Counted from the first letter of the stretch, positions 35,063 to 46,732 are shown. The stretch is DNA of 64,000 nt from Pyrenula massariospora (GCA_021030905.1 JAGFMI010000009.1:372001-436000); one strand, 5' to 3'. The notes: generated from the sequence alone by a model not told the origin. Translations and numbers: made by a program.

Positions 35063-36892
35063 ATGGTTTCCGAAGTTTACGAATACCAGCAGCTCAAAGG
35101 GGGTAAGCAGTTTCGCCTGCTTCGCGTGGACCGGAGAAAACCTCTAGACCCCGAGACGAAGCATGAGTCTTATATCGATGATTGGGTGTATGAGATAATC
35201 ACGTTCGATCTCGCAAATTCTCCAGCCTACAACACCGTCTCATATTGCTGGGGCGATAATGCAAGACCCTGGAGTCTGCACTGGCGGGATGGCTCCCGGA
35301 CAGGTATTACCTCCTCCATCAAGGAGGCGCTCCCATATCTATCCGCCAGATGCTCCACGGGATATATATGGATCGATCAGCTATGTATCAACCAGAACGA
35401 TGTCGGCGAGCGGAACGAGCAGGTTCAAATGATGGGCGAAATCTATTTTAATGCACAGCAGCTTCTCATTTGGCTTGGATTAGAAGATGAGACGAGTGAC
35501 GACTTGGTCGAGATGGGTGTGTGCATGTTTGAGGGCAATATTCAAGATGTGTGCGACGATCCGGAAGACAGAGAATTAGAACGGCTTTTAACGTCAGCGC
35601 CCAACGCGAAGAACCGGGCTGCGGCCCTGTTGCACTTGCTTGCTTGCTCCTGGTTCACTCGTGCTTGGGTGTTTCAAGAGCATGTTCTCAGCCGCCGTCG
35701 ATTGGTGATAAAGGGACCTTATGTCATTGATCTTCGCTTTGTCCTAGACCTGGTGGGCATAATGGTTAACTCGCCGAAAATCCCGCGATCATTCATTCCG
35801 TCTTCACCTGACTTACCCCTTGGTTTCGTGAATTTGATATATATGGTGAACACTGGACGAAGCCGACAGGAAGGTCATGACGTCGATTTTTGCGACCTTC
35901 TTTCTGGAGTTGCCGGAATCTTCGTGGCTTCAGACCCCCGAGATCTCGTGTACGGTTTCCTAGGGTTACAGAGCCTCAGCCAAGGTCATCCCATCAATAT
36001 TGTCCCTAATTATAATTTGTCTCCGGGTGATGCTTTTGCTGCCGCGGCAAACGCAATTATTCAAGCTCAGGAAAACCTTGACGTGTTTGGATGGCTACGT
36101 CGATCACCTCTACTTAACAGTGCCGTTGATAACGTACCATCATGGTCCCCAAATTGGTCAGTGCCACGCAAAGAGATCCTGATTGGCCGATGGAAAGACG
36201 GGCAGGCTTTTCATGCTTCAAAGGGCCGTCCTCATCGTAAATGCCTCCTTTCAGGGTCATCTGTCAGCCTTGTTGTACGCGGACGAAAAATCGCAGTCGT
36301 GAAATCAGTGACAGAACACATCATGCAAGTTACAAGACATGCTCACATGGGCGATCGCCTAGGTCTCTTGCGGAGTCGACTTCCGTTGAAACCAATAATG
36401 GAGCATTTCAACTCCCAGAAACTCTCTAAAATATCTATTCCAATCCCTTCGAGAGAGAGAATTCTTAAAGTTCTTATTATGGACGGTCGGAATGGCGTGA
36501 AGCTCTCAGAACATCAGATTCAGCTCACTCTCCAGCTGTATGACCGTTTGAATGATTCTTCAGATTGGATCAACTATTTTGAAAACGACGAAGAACTTAA
36601 GCATTGCGACAGACAAGCGTATGATTGGGCGGACGAATTGAACAAGATGGCATTCGTCACGGGCTGCCGGCATGTGTTACTCACAGAAACCGGAAAGCTC
36701 GGGATGGCACCGTACGGGACAGAGATTGGCGATCAAGTCATTATTGCTCATGGATCAGAAGTCCCGCTTATTGTACGCTCTCTAAGCGATGGCAGGTATG
36801 TCCTGCAAGGCCAATGTTATCTAGAGGATGCGATGTACGGTGAAGCGTGTACCTGGGATGAAGAAGAAGCTGAAGAGTTTGTTCTTGTGTGA
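35063..36892 (+). CDS. HET-domain protein 2
   Basis: Intronless, 609 aa from ATG 35063. The HET domain is complete: NTVSYCWGD at 57-65, YIWIDQLCINQNDVGERNEQ from 101, LLIWLGLEDE, TRAWVFQEHVLSRRRLV and the later SDPRDLVYGFLGL. The C-terminal module has LGMAPYGTEIGDQVIIAHG and GQCYLEDAMYGEA, the common ending of HET-6/tol-like proteins. These proteins are effectors of heterokaryon incompatibility, and the trigger is unknown. The gene is intact. It is followed 1.67 kb downstream on the same strand by a metallopeptidase-like gene that is a paralogue of the one next to HET gene 1. Confidence 0.9.
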   Translation: MVSEVYEYQQLKGGKQFRLLRVDRRKPLDPETKHESYIDDWVYEIITFDLANSPAYNTVSYCWGDNARPWSLHWRDGSRTGITSSIKEALPYLSARCSTGYIWIDQLCINQNDVGERNEQVQMMGEIYFNAQQLLIWLGLEDETSDDLVEMGVCMFEGNIQDVCDDPEDRELERLLTSAPNAKNRAAALLHLLACSWFTRAWVFQEHVLSRRRLVIKGPYVIDLRFVLDLVGIMVNSPKIPRSFIPSSPDLPLGFVNLIYMVNTGRSRQEGHDVDFCDLLSGVAGIFVASDPRDLVYGFLGLQSLSQGHPINIVPNYNLSPGDAFAAAANAIIQAQENLDVFGWLRRSPLLNSAVDNVPSWSPNWSVPRKEILIGRWKDGQAFHASKGRPHRKCLLSGSSVSLVVRGRKIAVVKSVTEHIMQVTRHAHMGDRLGLLRSRLPLKPIMEHFNSQKLSKISIPIPSRERILKVLIMDGRNGVKLSEHQIQLTLQLYDRLNDSSDWINYFENDEELKHCDRQAYDWADELNKMAFVTGCRHVLLTETGKLGMAPYGTEIGDQVIIAHGSEVPLIVRSLSDGRYVLQGQCYLEDAMYGEACTWDEEEAEEFVLV

Positions 36893-38566
36893 GGGCCGCC
36901 GAAGATCTCGGAGCCGCAGTCCAGAAGATGGGACCATGACGCAGAAAACATCTCATTAACGGTCTTGTCGAATATTCGGTCCGCGACAGCTGCGCAATAT
37001 TGCCTTGCCATCCCCAACCTTGGGAATATCAATGGTGAACTTGCTTTTCCCGCTAAGCTTCGACAACGGTATTTCTTCAATATCCTGATTTAAGTGATGG
37101 TTCGTAACATAAGACCGCATTAATGAGATAAACGCGGCAAAAGACGATCAAGAACCTTATGGCATCTAACAACTATCTGACTCTGACTATGACGCTACAC
37201 GACGAGCGAGATCACCCGAGGAGCAAGCCAGGTAGAGCATTCTTTTGAGCTGTCTCTTGCTTTGTTCACGAGCTCCCTAGAGCGAGCTATCTACATGGCA
37301 TTTTTGATAGCGAGTCTTATAACAGGCCGTGTTGGAGAAAATCTTCGTTCTACAGACTGGGGTTTACTGCCTATCTAGTGGCGTTACCGCTCACGGTGGC
37401 TTTTGTGGTTCGCGCACCATGCAGCAGTCGATGTATGGTGTTGCTATCAATTACAACTTGGAACGTGTCCCTCACTTCAAACGCGAACCGTTGATATGCG
37501 TTTTCGGTAGCTAATTTATAGGAAGAGAGGAACGTGAGCTGGCGATCAGCTGTTGAAAATTCATTAAGCGAATAAGATGAAGTTCAATGATGGGTAGAGC
37601 TTTGGAATATGTCAACATCAGCAACGAGGGAAAAGAAATGTGAGTGAAGGAGGCAGGTGTAGGGGAGAGGATAGGCGGAGCGGCGAAGGATGCAGGCGCA
37701 GATGTGGCTGATGCCAATAATGTTTAGTTCTAGCGGTGACCGTAGTCCTTCTCCAGCCACCATCGCTTAAGACTACCCGAAAACTGCTCGAGTATATGAT
37801 AGCATCAACCTGGGGGTAGAGAGAGGTGGGATTGATGCAGATTTCTGCTTTTCCGGCCGAATAACGAGTTTAGACAGACATAGCATGATTTGCAGAAACC
37901 TTTCATAACCCAAAAAATGTTTGGAATATTATTCACACGATTCAATGGTAGAGTACAGTGCAAAGTCCAGCGATCCCACAATGTCGAATTTGCATCAGGT
38001 ACGGAGACAGGATGACAAGGCTTTTGACTTGATGAGAGCCACGCCCACCGAAATCCCTCAAATTTATGGGTAGAGCGTTGTGATTTTCGTTCAGGACTTT
38101 TGCTGTGCACAATGATTGGCTGTTGGGGCCTATCCTTTTCCGTCGCGCCGAGCTGGCGCCCCACGGCATGACCCGCTGAGTTACATACTTCCAGTCCTTG
38201 CGGAAAGGTACCGAGCGACTTCCAACATCATGCAGTGCACTGTTTCAGGGCCTGCTGAGATCCAGACCCTCCCCTCCATGTTACGAAATATTCGTCTGGA
38301 AATGCTGCCACTAATCAATAAGACTTATGGTCTTTTACTTTCGTACTGTGAACATCTCATTTCTATTAACAAAACTTCTAACTGTTAAGGCTCATACATA
38401 TGTTCTCCACAGAGTAGCCTCTAGAAATAGGCGTGTTGCACTATAGCATGACGTTACTTTGGCCTACTAGTTTCAATATTAATTGTTACAGCTTTGGGCT
38501 GATGCTGGGTCGTTTTTTTCGGAACTTCATCACTGAGCAGTCGATAGTGCGATCCGTACGAACATA
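36893..38566. other. intergenic, no recognised gene
   Basis: 1.67 kb. Short frames on both strands at 37805-38388 overlap one another and show no domain. It includes the promoter of the metallopeptidase-like gene. Confidence 0.45.
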
Positions 38567-39664
38567 ATGAGAGCTCCAATAATAGGGGCTACATTAGTAC
38601 CATTTGTTACGTGTTCGGACCCATTTACTTACTGGCTCCATCCATCATGTCTATGTCAACCAAATAATATGGCTCGAAGAGCTCTGGCTGGAGGTCAGGG
38701 AATGGCAAGAAGCGCATTGTCAATGCTCCGCAACCAAACAGATGCCTACAACAACTATATACTGCAAAGTATCTTTAAAGTTGAACCAGGACAAGACAAC
38801 AGAGACGCCATTGCCGAGCGCCTCGAAGACGTCTACACCTCTCTCGCGGAAATGAAGGACCTAACACCGCCAGATTATGTACCGAATGAAACTGCGAACC
38901 AACCAAGAGGAAACTTCCGATATTATTGTGATGACGATTATCTCCTTGGTGACAGGTCTCGGTGGCGGGTCCGTCCTGACCCGCCACTTTCCGAACGAGC
39001 CCGATCTTACCTTCCTCAAGATCAACGACCGCGATGGCCCGGCTTGCGGAGAAACCAATATCAAGAGTGGTGGGATCCAGCGAATGAAATTATGATGGGT
39101 CCTACTGAGGGTTGTCAATCAGCAGAAGAACCTGCTATTCAAATATATGATCCGACGCCTCGTTGGGTCTCAACTCCCGGCTACCCTCGATCAATGATTT
39201 GGGCCACGGCCACCCTTTGCAATGTAATTTTAGACCCAGATAATATGCCCTCTCTAGATTCTATGCCCGAAGATGAATATGACTTCGCCGACCTGGAAGG
39301 CGGCGTGGAAGATTTCTCGTCTCTACCTGACACCTACTTGTTCCGGGGGTTCTTACAGTTCCCTCCATGGAAGCTTGGCGAGGTCCCGACCGACGTTGGC
39401 GCCGGTGTAGCTAGGTCCTGGCCAAGGGTACTGTCTCTCCGCAGTCCTTTCAAAGCAATTCGGAATCCCTGGAGCATCATATTCTACGCGATCCTGGCGA
39501 GGCTCAAGGATCGTGGCTGGCGCTTGTTCGAGAATGAGCTCATGACGGCGTTCGGGATGCTGCATCGGTATGGGCCATCAAGGATCGCGGATGGAGATCC
39601 AGGAGTGCCGAGCGTCGCCACATGTCCGCTGCAGCGGCGTGCTCTAAACGCTCGAGTCCGATGA
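38567..39664 (+). CDS. secreted metallopeptidase-like protein lacking HExxH (paralogue of 11052-12296)
   Basis: Intronless, 365 aa. A probable signal peptide (MRAPIIGATLVPFVTC) precedes TYWLHPSC, which aligns with TYWIDQSC of the first copy. Shared segments are NFRYYCDDD (NYRFYCDND), EWWDPANEIMMGPTEGCQS (DLVDPVNWILMGRTDGCHS), ATLC in place of TVCP, and IIFYAILARLKDRGWRLFEN (VIFALLGRLADYGFRLARN). The family normally carries HExxH; here the aligned place reads FRGFLQF, residues 259-265, so both His and the Glu are missing. An acidic insert (PEDEYDFADLEGG) precedes it. The frame is intact over its length, so a kept, non-catalytic secreted protein is plausible. A role in the wall, in competition or as a ligand is speculation. 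Confidence 0.66.
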   Translation: MRAPIIGATLVPFVTCSDPFTYWLHPSCLCQPNNMARRALAGGQGMARSALSMLRNQTDAYNNYILQSIFKVEPGQDNRDAIAERLEDVYTSLAEMKDLTPPDYVPNETANQPRGNFRYYCDDDYLLGDRSRWRVRPDPPLSERARSYLPQDQRPRWPGLRRNQYQEWWDPANEIMMGPTEGCQSAEEPAIQIYDPTPRWVSTPGYPRSMIWATATLCNVILDPDNMPSLDSMPEDEYDFADLEGGVEDFSSLPDTYLFRGFLQFPPWKLGEVPTDVGAGVARSWPRVLSLRSPFKAIRNPWSIIFYAILARLKDRGWRLFENELMTAFGMLHRYGPSRIADGDPGVPSVATCPLQRRALNARVR

Positions 39665-41421
39665 CTATTGAGGGAAAGAGGCTCTCTCTAACTCCTACTG
39701 GTCGAGATTTGACCTTTCAGGACTCCTCAAACGTTGAGACAAGTCATCGGGAGAATCAAATCGACACCTAATTTATTTACCATCTCGCTGGAACGTACGC
39801 ACAACAAGGAGTGCGGGCCATTCATGATTGTCAGTCTCCACAGCCAATCAAGCCTCGTTTATCGCATTGAACAATGATAGTTTGGCGTGACTACAGATTG
39901 ATAGAAAATGAAATAAAATGAAAAATTTAGCAAGTCCTCAACTACAGTAATCCCAGGAGCACCCACATCTCAACCCGCAAAATAGGTCTAGTCATCATAA
40001 TCAGACCAGATACAAGAACAGTGGAGTTACCTCAACCAGACTCTTGACCGCTCTCGCGTCAATCCAGTGCATGCACTTCTGCGACCTTAACGAATGATAC
40101 CTCGCAGAGATACAGTATAAGTATAAAAATTAATTACATCTACTATCATTAGCACAGAACAATGCCAATCTGAAAACGGTGACGGCCCAAGAAAGGGGAG
40201 CAGAAGGGGGTATTGTCTGGACAGACGTATATGGAATTCACCAAGCATCTCCATCCTCTCTAGTCATATTGGTAGCTCTAAAGATGTGTCGTAAGTGGGT
40301 GTTTGACTGCAGAGGTCTATGGATAAACTTTGATCGTAGATGGATATCCTCGCGCTGCTCCACAGACGCCGGTACTGGATGTGCTGCCGGAGGAGTTTAG
40401 CGGCTTGGAGGACTTGCTGAGAAGGGCAACTGAGGTTTAGAAGAGAGTGGTGGCTTGGATGGGGTCTGAGAAATTATTGTAGGGAACCATGGAGAGGGAT
40501 GGAAAGCAGGAGGTGAACCGGCGCGCATGAATAAAAACATAAAAGTTATTGGCTCTAAGTATGAAGAATAGAATCATAAAAACTTTGCTCTGATTTCGAG
40601 GGGCTGAAGATCCCACAGAGAAACACTTAATAACGACTCCTACAATGTTTTCCAGACTGTTTTCTGTCTGCGCGCGCTCAGCCATATAAACTCTGCTAAA
40701 AGTCTTTCGAGGGTACAAGAATTTCGTCGTAGAACGCTCATCGCCTTGGCGGGAGGTTTGCTCTATGGTCTGACTCTACCACTTTTTGCCTGTGAAACGT
40801 GAGTTATCCCCGATGTGCTTACGCGCAATTGTCTGGCGTATAAGAGCTAGAACAGCAAATAGATAGTGCTTCCGAAGTCCTCCTATTTTAGGCAGAAGTG
40901 TAATGTCTGATCCTCCTCGGCGCTGCATCCCAATGAGTTCCAAGTCGCCCGTCCATCAGATGAGAATCCAACGTCAAACTATAATGGCAGTTCTTGTATT
41001 TTGTTGTGAAAATCTAGGAATTGATAAGGGACGTGTTAAAGCTAGCGTATTAGACTGAACCAAGAAATAACTTTATGGCTTCAACCCTTTTTAAAGAAAC
41101 CATGCGTATATTTTGGCTGGGTATAATTCCGTGGCATGGAGAAGCAGCCTGTCCTTCTGTAGACGGGCGATATGTTATGTAACTACTGACTTGCACTTGC
41201 AGGAGTGGTTAGATGGAGAAAGAGGTTCGGCTTGGCAGCAGCGCTAACAAAGAGTTTCGGTACGGATGGTGATCTGGAAGATCTTGGTATGGAGGGAAGA
41301 TGAGCCATATCGCGATCATTTTGAGACGGCAAGGGCGAACAGCCAGCAGTAAACGCTGCTGGGACAAGGTCAGAGGCTAGAGCCAGTTGGTTTATGCTGA
41401 GTCTCTCCGACCACACACAGA
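39665..41421. other. intergenic, no recognised gene
   Basis: 1.76 kb with AT-rich parts. Frames at 40179-40400 plus and 40718-40437 minus have no recognisable feature. Confidence 0.45.
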
Positions 41422-43455
41422 TCAATGGTCGACCTCGGAAGGCGTATTTGGTGACGACGAGAGTGGAGGAATATGAGACTCCCCGCCTAAGTCGCCGCTC
41501 TGGTCGTCATCCTCCACACTTCCTCGAGGTCGAGCTACTAAGTGTCCTCCATCGGCATCGGCGCGAAACCTCAAAAAGTGTTCCCTGGCAGCGAACTCCA
41601 TGAGGTCCTGCTGACCTGTAGGTCCTCTCCCTGCTGGTCGTTCATCTAGTCCATGGAATAGCAAAGCTAGAGGGTTATTGCCCCAGGGTGCTAAGCCTTG
41701 CCTCTTTGTTTGGAAGATGACAACAACCAGGAACAATATACTGCCTAGTAGCAGAAAAAATGGCAATATCAACCACGGCCATCGAACGACAAAGCGACTG
41801 ACCATAGAATACGATGCTCCGACAGCATGGGGCTGGTAGTCAAAGTTCCGCATTGCGAGGGACAGACTTTCAGTCAAATTTTTCATTATGTCCGGGAAAC
41901 CATTAGCGGAGCCGTTCATTGCTAGGAGCATGGCTTGAGCTATGTCCGAGCTTGAAACAGTGTCGAAACCATCCAGCGGCGTACCCCATGCGGATACATT
42001 TCCCCATAGCGTAAATGCCAGCCAGTCCCTAGTGGACGCGATTGCATCGCTGGTCATGGCAAAGTTCTCTTCCGACTTTGGAGGTTTCAGGATAATATCG
42101 TATGAGTGACTTTTAGTTTTTCGTGGTCCCACATCCAAAGTTTCATTAATCCATATCGACGTGATATTCTCAGACAGCATCCCGTTAAGGAAGCGGGCCT
42201 CCATATCGCGGACGCAGAATTGAAGGACGCACTCAAATGCAACAGGGGGAAAGAAGTTGCTCACTGTGGGAACCTGGCCCAGTCCGTTTTTTAGGCGAAT
42301 CGATCCTGGAGAAGGGCCAATTGCAAACATGCTAAACCATGTCGATCCGGTGGTATTGAATGCAAGGGAAGGAAGATAGTAGTCAGGATTGATGTCGTTG
42401 ATGGGGATGCCATTTGACGTAACGTTTAGTACGGAGACAAAGCCCTTCGAAAATATCGGAAGCTGCAGAATATGTCCATTGGGTAGATAGTAAGACCATA
42501 CATCGTAGTCGCCGATTGGACCCCCATTGACAATTTGCTTTTGTGAAGTGAGGTTAGTCGTCAAATTTGCACACGCTGTACAGATCGCAAGGCTTTGATA
42601 TGGTTGCCAGGTACAGTTGCCTGTGTCACATCGAGCATCGGCTTTCGTGTTTGCACCGGTCTTGTCGAAGAATCCAGTATACAGTGCTGGAAACATAGCA
42701 CTGTCTACGCCTGAAATCGATGTTTCTGTAACCCCAAGATGAGCTCTGAGTGATACGGAACCAGTTCCGTTTAAGTACTTGGCAATGGGCAATGTGGCAT
42801 TTGTGAATTGCGGATATGTCGTCTCATATTTCAAAACCTGTTGTACGAAGGTGCTGGTTGCTAGAGCAATGATGGTGATGCAAGCTCCTATTGAAGCAAA
42901 GAAACCCCCGCTTCCTCGTACTAATAACATCAAGCTTCCTCGGGATCCACGGCTCGCATCGTCAATGTGCCTGAAGTCTTCCATTGGTCTCCAGTCTCGA
43001 GCTCTAAGCCATTTCAGTTGTCCCATAGCAGACGTAATTGGTACCATGAAAAAAACTTCACTAAAAGTTCCCAGCAGCGCGACGATACCATTCAGCGAGA
43101 TATTCAAAGGTAAGTCGGGAAGGGAGCGGCCATTAAATGTACTGAGAACCACAACAATGGCCATGAAGAAGACAAGACTGCAAATCCAGCTCAGAATTTC
43201 TAGCTTCCATGCAAGCGATATCCATCGTTGCCATAGGAGTCGCAAGCATTTAGTCTGCGGTTTCGCAGCTCTTATAGGAAAGACCGCATCACCTGAGGAG
43301 ACCTCTTCGGCAGCTCTAGAGATAGACAATGTATCATGCTCAGAAGTTTGCGGGAGTTGTTGATCATCTTGATAGAGACTCTCGAGGCCCTGCAGTTCTA
43401 AATTGATAATGTCCAGAGGGAGATGAAGTGAAAGCCGGTGGTGTTGAGAAGACAT
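41422..43455 (-). CDS. DUF3176-like integral membrane protein
   Basis: Intronless, 677 aa, using ATG 43455, the first ATG in frame. After a polar N-terminus of about 80 residues there are three transmembrane helices (SWICSLVFFMAIVVVL, IVALLGTFSEVFFMVPIT, FFASIGACITIIALAT). A large ectodomain (about 200-570) with many NxT/NxS sites follows, containing the family hallmark RCDTGNCTWQPYQSLAIC. A fourth helix (WLILPFFLLLGSILFLVVVI) leads to an acidic, Ser-rich cytosolic tail. Proteins of this family are abundant in filamentous ascomycetes and lack a known function; surface location is inferred from topology. No damage is seen. Confidence 0.85.
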   Translation of the reverse strand: MSSQHHRLSLHLPLDIINLELQGLESLYQDDQQLPQTSEHDTLSISRAAEEVSSGDAVFPIRAAKPQTKCLRLLWQRWISLAWKLEILSWICSLVFFMAIVVVLSTFNGRSLPDLPLNISLNGIVALLGTFSEVFFMVPITSAMGQLKWLRARDWRPMEDFRHIDDASRGSRGSLMLLVRGSGGFFASIGACITIIALATSTFVQQVLKYETTYPQFTNATLPIAKYLNGTGSVSLRAHLGVTETSISGVDSAMFPALYTGFFDKTGANTKADARCDTGNCTWQPYQSLAICTACANLTTNLTSQKQIVNGGPIGDYDVWSYYLPNGHILQLPIFSKGFVSVLNVTSNGIPINDINPDYYLPSLAFNTTGSTWFSMFAIGPSPGSIRLKNGLGQVPTVSNFFPPVAFECVLQFCVRDMEARFLNGMLSENITSIWINETLDVGPRKTKSHSYDIILKPPKSEENFAMTSDAIASTRDWLAFTLWGNVSAWGTPLDGFDTVSSSDIAQAMLLAMNGSANGFPDIMKNLTESLSLAMRNFDYQPHAVGASYSMVSRFVVRWPWLILPFFLLLGSILFLVVVIFQTKRQGLAPWGNNPLALLFHGLDERPAGRGPTGQQDLMEFAAREHFLRFRADADGGHLVARPRGSVEDDDQSGDLGGESHIPPLSSSPNTPSEVDH

Positions 43456-45695
43456 TCTTCCCAAAGACCTTGATAAACTCCGACAAAGGTTCTAGTCTAA
43501 GACGAAATAAATTTTGGGCCACGGGCCGCTTCGTAAATATATGCGTATAAACCACACACTCATGAATTGAATGTACAACCCACCACTACACGCGACAGGC
43601 TTTGTTCTCAAAACCTGACCTAGCACTAAGATGTTCGATGTTACTCGTTAGAAGTGAAGCCGAAGATAATGTCGTAGACCATGTTGTCGTGTCTCACTTG
43701 AATAGCCACACTCCTGATGTAATTACGACGAGCCATTGGCTTTGTTGTCGACCTACAGAGATGAGAGTGCAACATGAGCTCGGGGGCTGTTTTTCAATGA
43801 GCATAAGGCTCGACGGCTCGGGCAGCTCCTTTTCACGTTAGGCCAGCCAGATTTCTTTAGAATTCCTGCACCTTGGATGAACGCTGCAGGAATTACCAGG
43901 CCAAGCCATCGTTGAGTTTGCCCGCCGCAACAAACGCTAGATGTCTTACTATATAGCCTCTAGAATGGAGAGGAAGGATAGAAGATGTAAGCGAGGTGTC
44001 AAAGGTTCCCTCTTATTTCCTGGCGATCGCTATCAGCTACCGGGTCTTGCAGCTCCTAGAAACAAGCACAGCATGACTCAATCCTGCACTCTGACCGATT
44101 CCGGCCCCCGATGCGCAACGCTGACGAATCCTCGCTGCGGACCAATTCAAGACAGTGCAGGTTGTTTCTTACGATGGTATTGGCGGTGTCGGTCCCTGTA
44201 AAGCCAATCATCAGGACACAATTCCGGCTGCAACGGTCTATCCGGCCCCATTCGACGGTTGCGACGCGAGTCTGAAGCCACGTACAACGGGGGGCCTTTC
44301 ATTTCACATGGGCAACCAGCGAGGCGATTGAAACATATTCTATCTTCTGCAGCCGCCTACGAATAATCTCTCTGCTAGAGCGCATGATGGCCAGATTAGT
44401 ACAATACTGTTTTCTCTCGGACGGCCGCAATAGGATGATGCAGTGTTGAGCATCAAGATCAACAATCTCGAGATCTTATCCCGTCTTTAGTCAAAGCTCG
44501 CTGAGAGCAGCGCCGGAGCATTGCAGCAAATTGAGGCAAATCGGACAAGATGTCGTCGGCCACGTCAGACCGATGTCTATTATTTTACTGTCTCGTTCGT
44601 AAGATATATGTCCACAAAGCCGTGGAAAGCCACTAAGCGGAGAGGGAGACAATTTCCTGCAATGAGCACGTTCTAACGCAGCTCGATTTGCGACAGTGCC
44701 TTCATCACCAGTCTTATTTGCAGGCCTTGATCTCTGTATGGCGCCCGGAAACTCCTTTCTTAATCCTATCACCATCCTCAATGAAGTTCCTACCTATCTA
44801 GGTCATGCTAGGTCATGCTGGGCAGAAACAGTTATGTACCTCCTGGTCTTATTGATCAACTAGACGACTAAGGAAGCGGGTATCGAAAATGACCTGCATT
44901 GCGGACTTGGATGACTTCTTGTCTGTGGAACATTTCCAACCACTTCGTGAAATCGTTATCGACGCATTGAGGGATATGTGGTTACCTCAGCCAGCTTAAC
45001 TCCCTGCGATCATGCTATTTCCATTCAGGTGTTTGTCATTAATTTCTAGAAGTAGCATTTCTCACAATTTGAAAGACTGCTTTAGCTATTCTTGTGAAAT
45101 TCTATCTGTTTAAACCATGGTCCACCAAATATTGACCCAATAGTTCAGTTAGCAACTTATCATAATCTGATGAATCTTATTGTATTAAGCTTTTAATATA
45201 TCCTAAATCTATAAGTAATCGACTCACGATCATATTGCACAACAGAGTCTTTCCAATTTCCAACGTCCTTCTGCCTAATACACGTCACGTGCAACAGGCG
45301 CCCGCAGGCCTTGATCGCTAAGCCAAGGCATCGGTCTGCACCTCTCACGTGGAAGCTGCGTCTTCCCCCAATGTCGGTGTAAACACAAACAATCACCACA
45401 AGTGCTTCAAGGGACTAACACAGTCGCACAGACGCAACCAAATGCGCGTGGATGATCCCACACCCTTCAGCTTCCGCCGTCCGCTGGGTGTATCATGAAC
45501 ATCGACAAGGCGGGAACCGTACAAGTGACAACGGTTACTAAACCCAAATCATAAAGAATTATCATCTAGTCCCGAATCAAGTGCTGTCAGATAATGGTTG
45601 CGTGTGTTTCCAATGGCCCTACCCATATGATTCTTCTCAAAGTCTTCTCTCAATCAGACCCTTAAAAATCAGACCCGACGATATCACGCAAGGAA
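43456..45695. other. intergenic, no recognised gene
   Basis: 2.2 kb. It contains a perfect 10-bp inverted repeat (listed separately) and a local duplication of GGTCATGCT at about 44802-44820. No coding potential is supported. Confidence 0.45.
43861..43894. repeat. perfect 10-bp inverted repeat, 14-nt spacer
   Basis: AATTCCTGCA (43861-43870) and TGCAGGAATT (43885-43894) are exact reverse complements, and could form a hairpin or a dyad binding site. No terminal duplication marks it as a mobile element. Confidence 0.6.
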
Positions 45696-46732
45696 ATGAT
45701 GTCAGTAATGTCACGGTCTGTTGGCTCTGGCCTTGATCAGGTCCAATCTAAGGATTGTGCATTGTGCGCAATCCTTTGCAGCGAGCCATTCGCATACCTT
45801 CAGAAGCGCCGCTGGAGATCAACCTCCCCCACTTTAAGAGCGGGTGAAGAATGCTTAATAGCTTCCCAATCCACGCATCCTTTTCGAATATCAGATCCCG
45901 TACGTCCATAGCATCTGACCACCGTAGCTAGATCATTGGCTGACATCCTCAGATCTTGCACTCAATCACCAAACGAGCTGAAACCGTCCACAACGAATCG
46001 AAAAGCCGCTTACTCCAACTCCCAGCCGAGCTCCTAACCCTCGTCTGCGAATCTCTCACTGACTGCGGCTCCCACAGCCACGACGACACGACCGCGCCAT
46101 GTATCCGGCACGCCCGCCTCTTACCGCGCAACATCTCGCAAGTCCACCTCGCACTCACCTGCAAGCGCCTCGCCGCGATCGCCATCAAACTGTCCATCCA
46201 AATCCCCTCAAAGTCCTCCATGGCCCACCGCACGCTGATCTGCAATTCCCTCCCCTGGCAGGAGTGGGTCGGCCGCGACTTTCTCGCCCGGATGGCCTAC
46301 TGCCGGTACTGCGAGCTCTGGCACTCGCGGGACAAGTGGCTCCCGCTCGCTGTGCGGTGTCAGTATATTGCGCGGCAGCATGAGCTCGTCCGAAAGGGAC
46401 AGATCGCGAGTAAGAAGGATGCGTTGCAGGTCAAAGCCTCCGTGACGATGATGAAGAAGTGCCTGGTGGTCCGTAAACGCTGGCTACGGCAGAGCGAGAT
46501 GGAATGGGTTACGGAGCATATGCCTGAGATCAAGAGGAATTTGGAAGTGGGTGAAAGGAACGATGAGTGTCGTCCCGGGACTTTCGGAGCGGTAGCACCG
46601 GTCTGCATGGATGGGCCATTTCAAAGGTGAGCCTCTCGTTGTTTGCTGATTGTCCAACGACCTCTCACTGATTTTGGGACTAGCGAAGCTGATTTTGCAC
46701 TGGCAAGCTCGTTGAGAGTTTTGTCCCTGTAA
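45696..46732 (+). CDS. F-box protein
   Basis: Three exons (45696-45899, 45953-46626, 46684-46732) give 308 aa. The first intron has a GTACGT donor and a CTGAC branch site. Exon 1 carries CALCAILC, a CxxC-type segment. The F-box begins near residue 87 (RLLQLPAELLTLVCESL) and continues past an insert to VHLALTCKRLAAIA. Further on, YCRYCELWHSRDKW resembles a short Cys/His patch common in fungal F-box proteins. F-box proteins recruit substrates to SCF ubiquitin ligases through Skp1; the substrate is unknown. No C-terminal LRR, WD or ankyrin repeats are visible. Start choice between the two adjacent ATGs at 45696 and 45699 is open. Confidence 0.7.
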
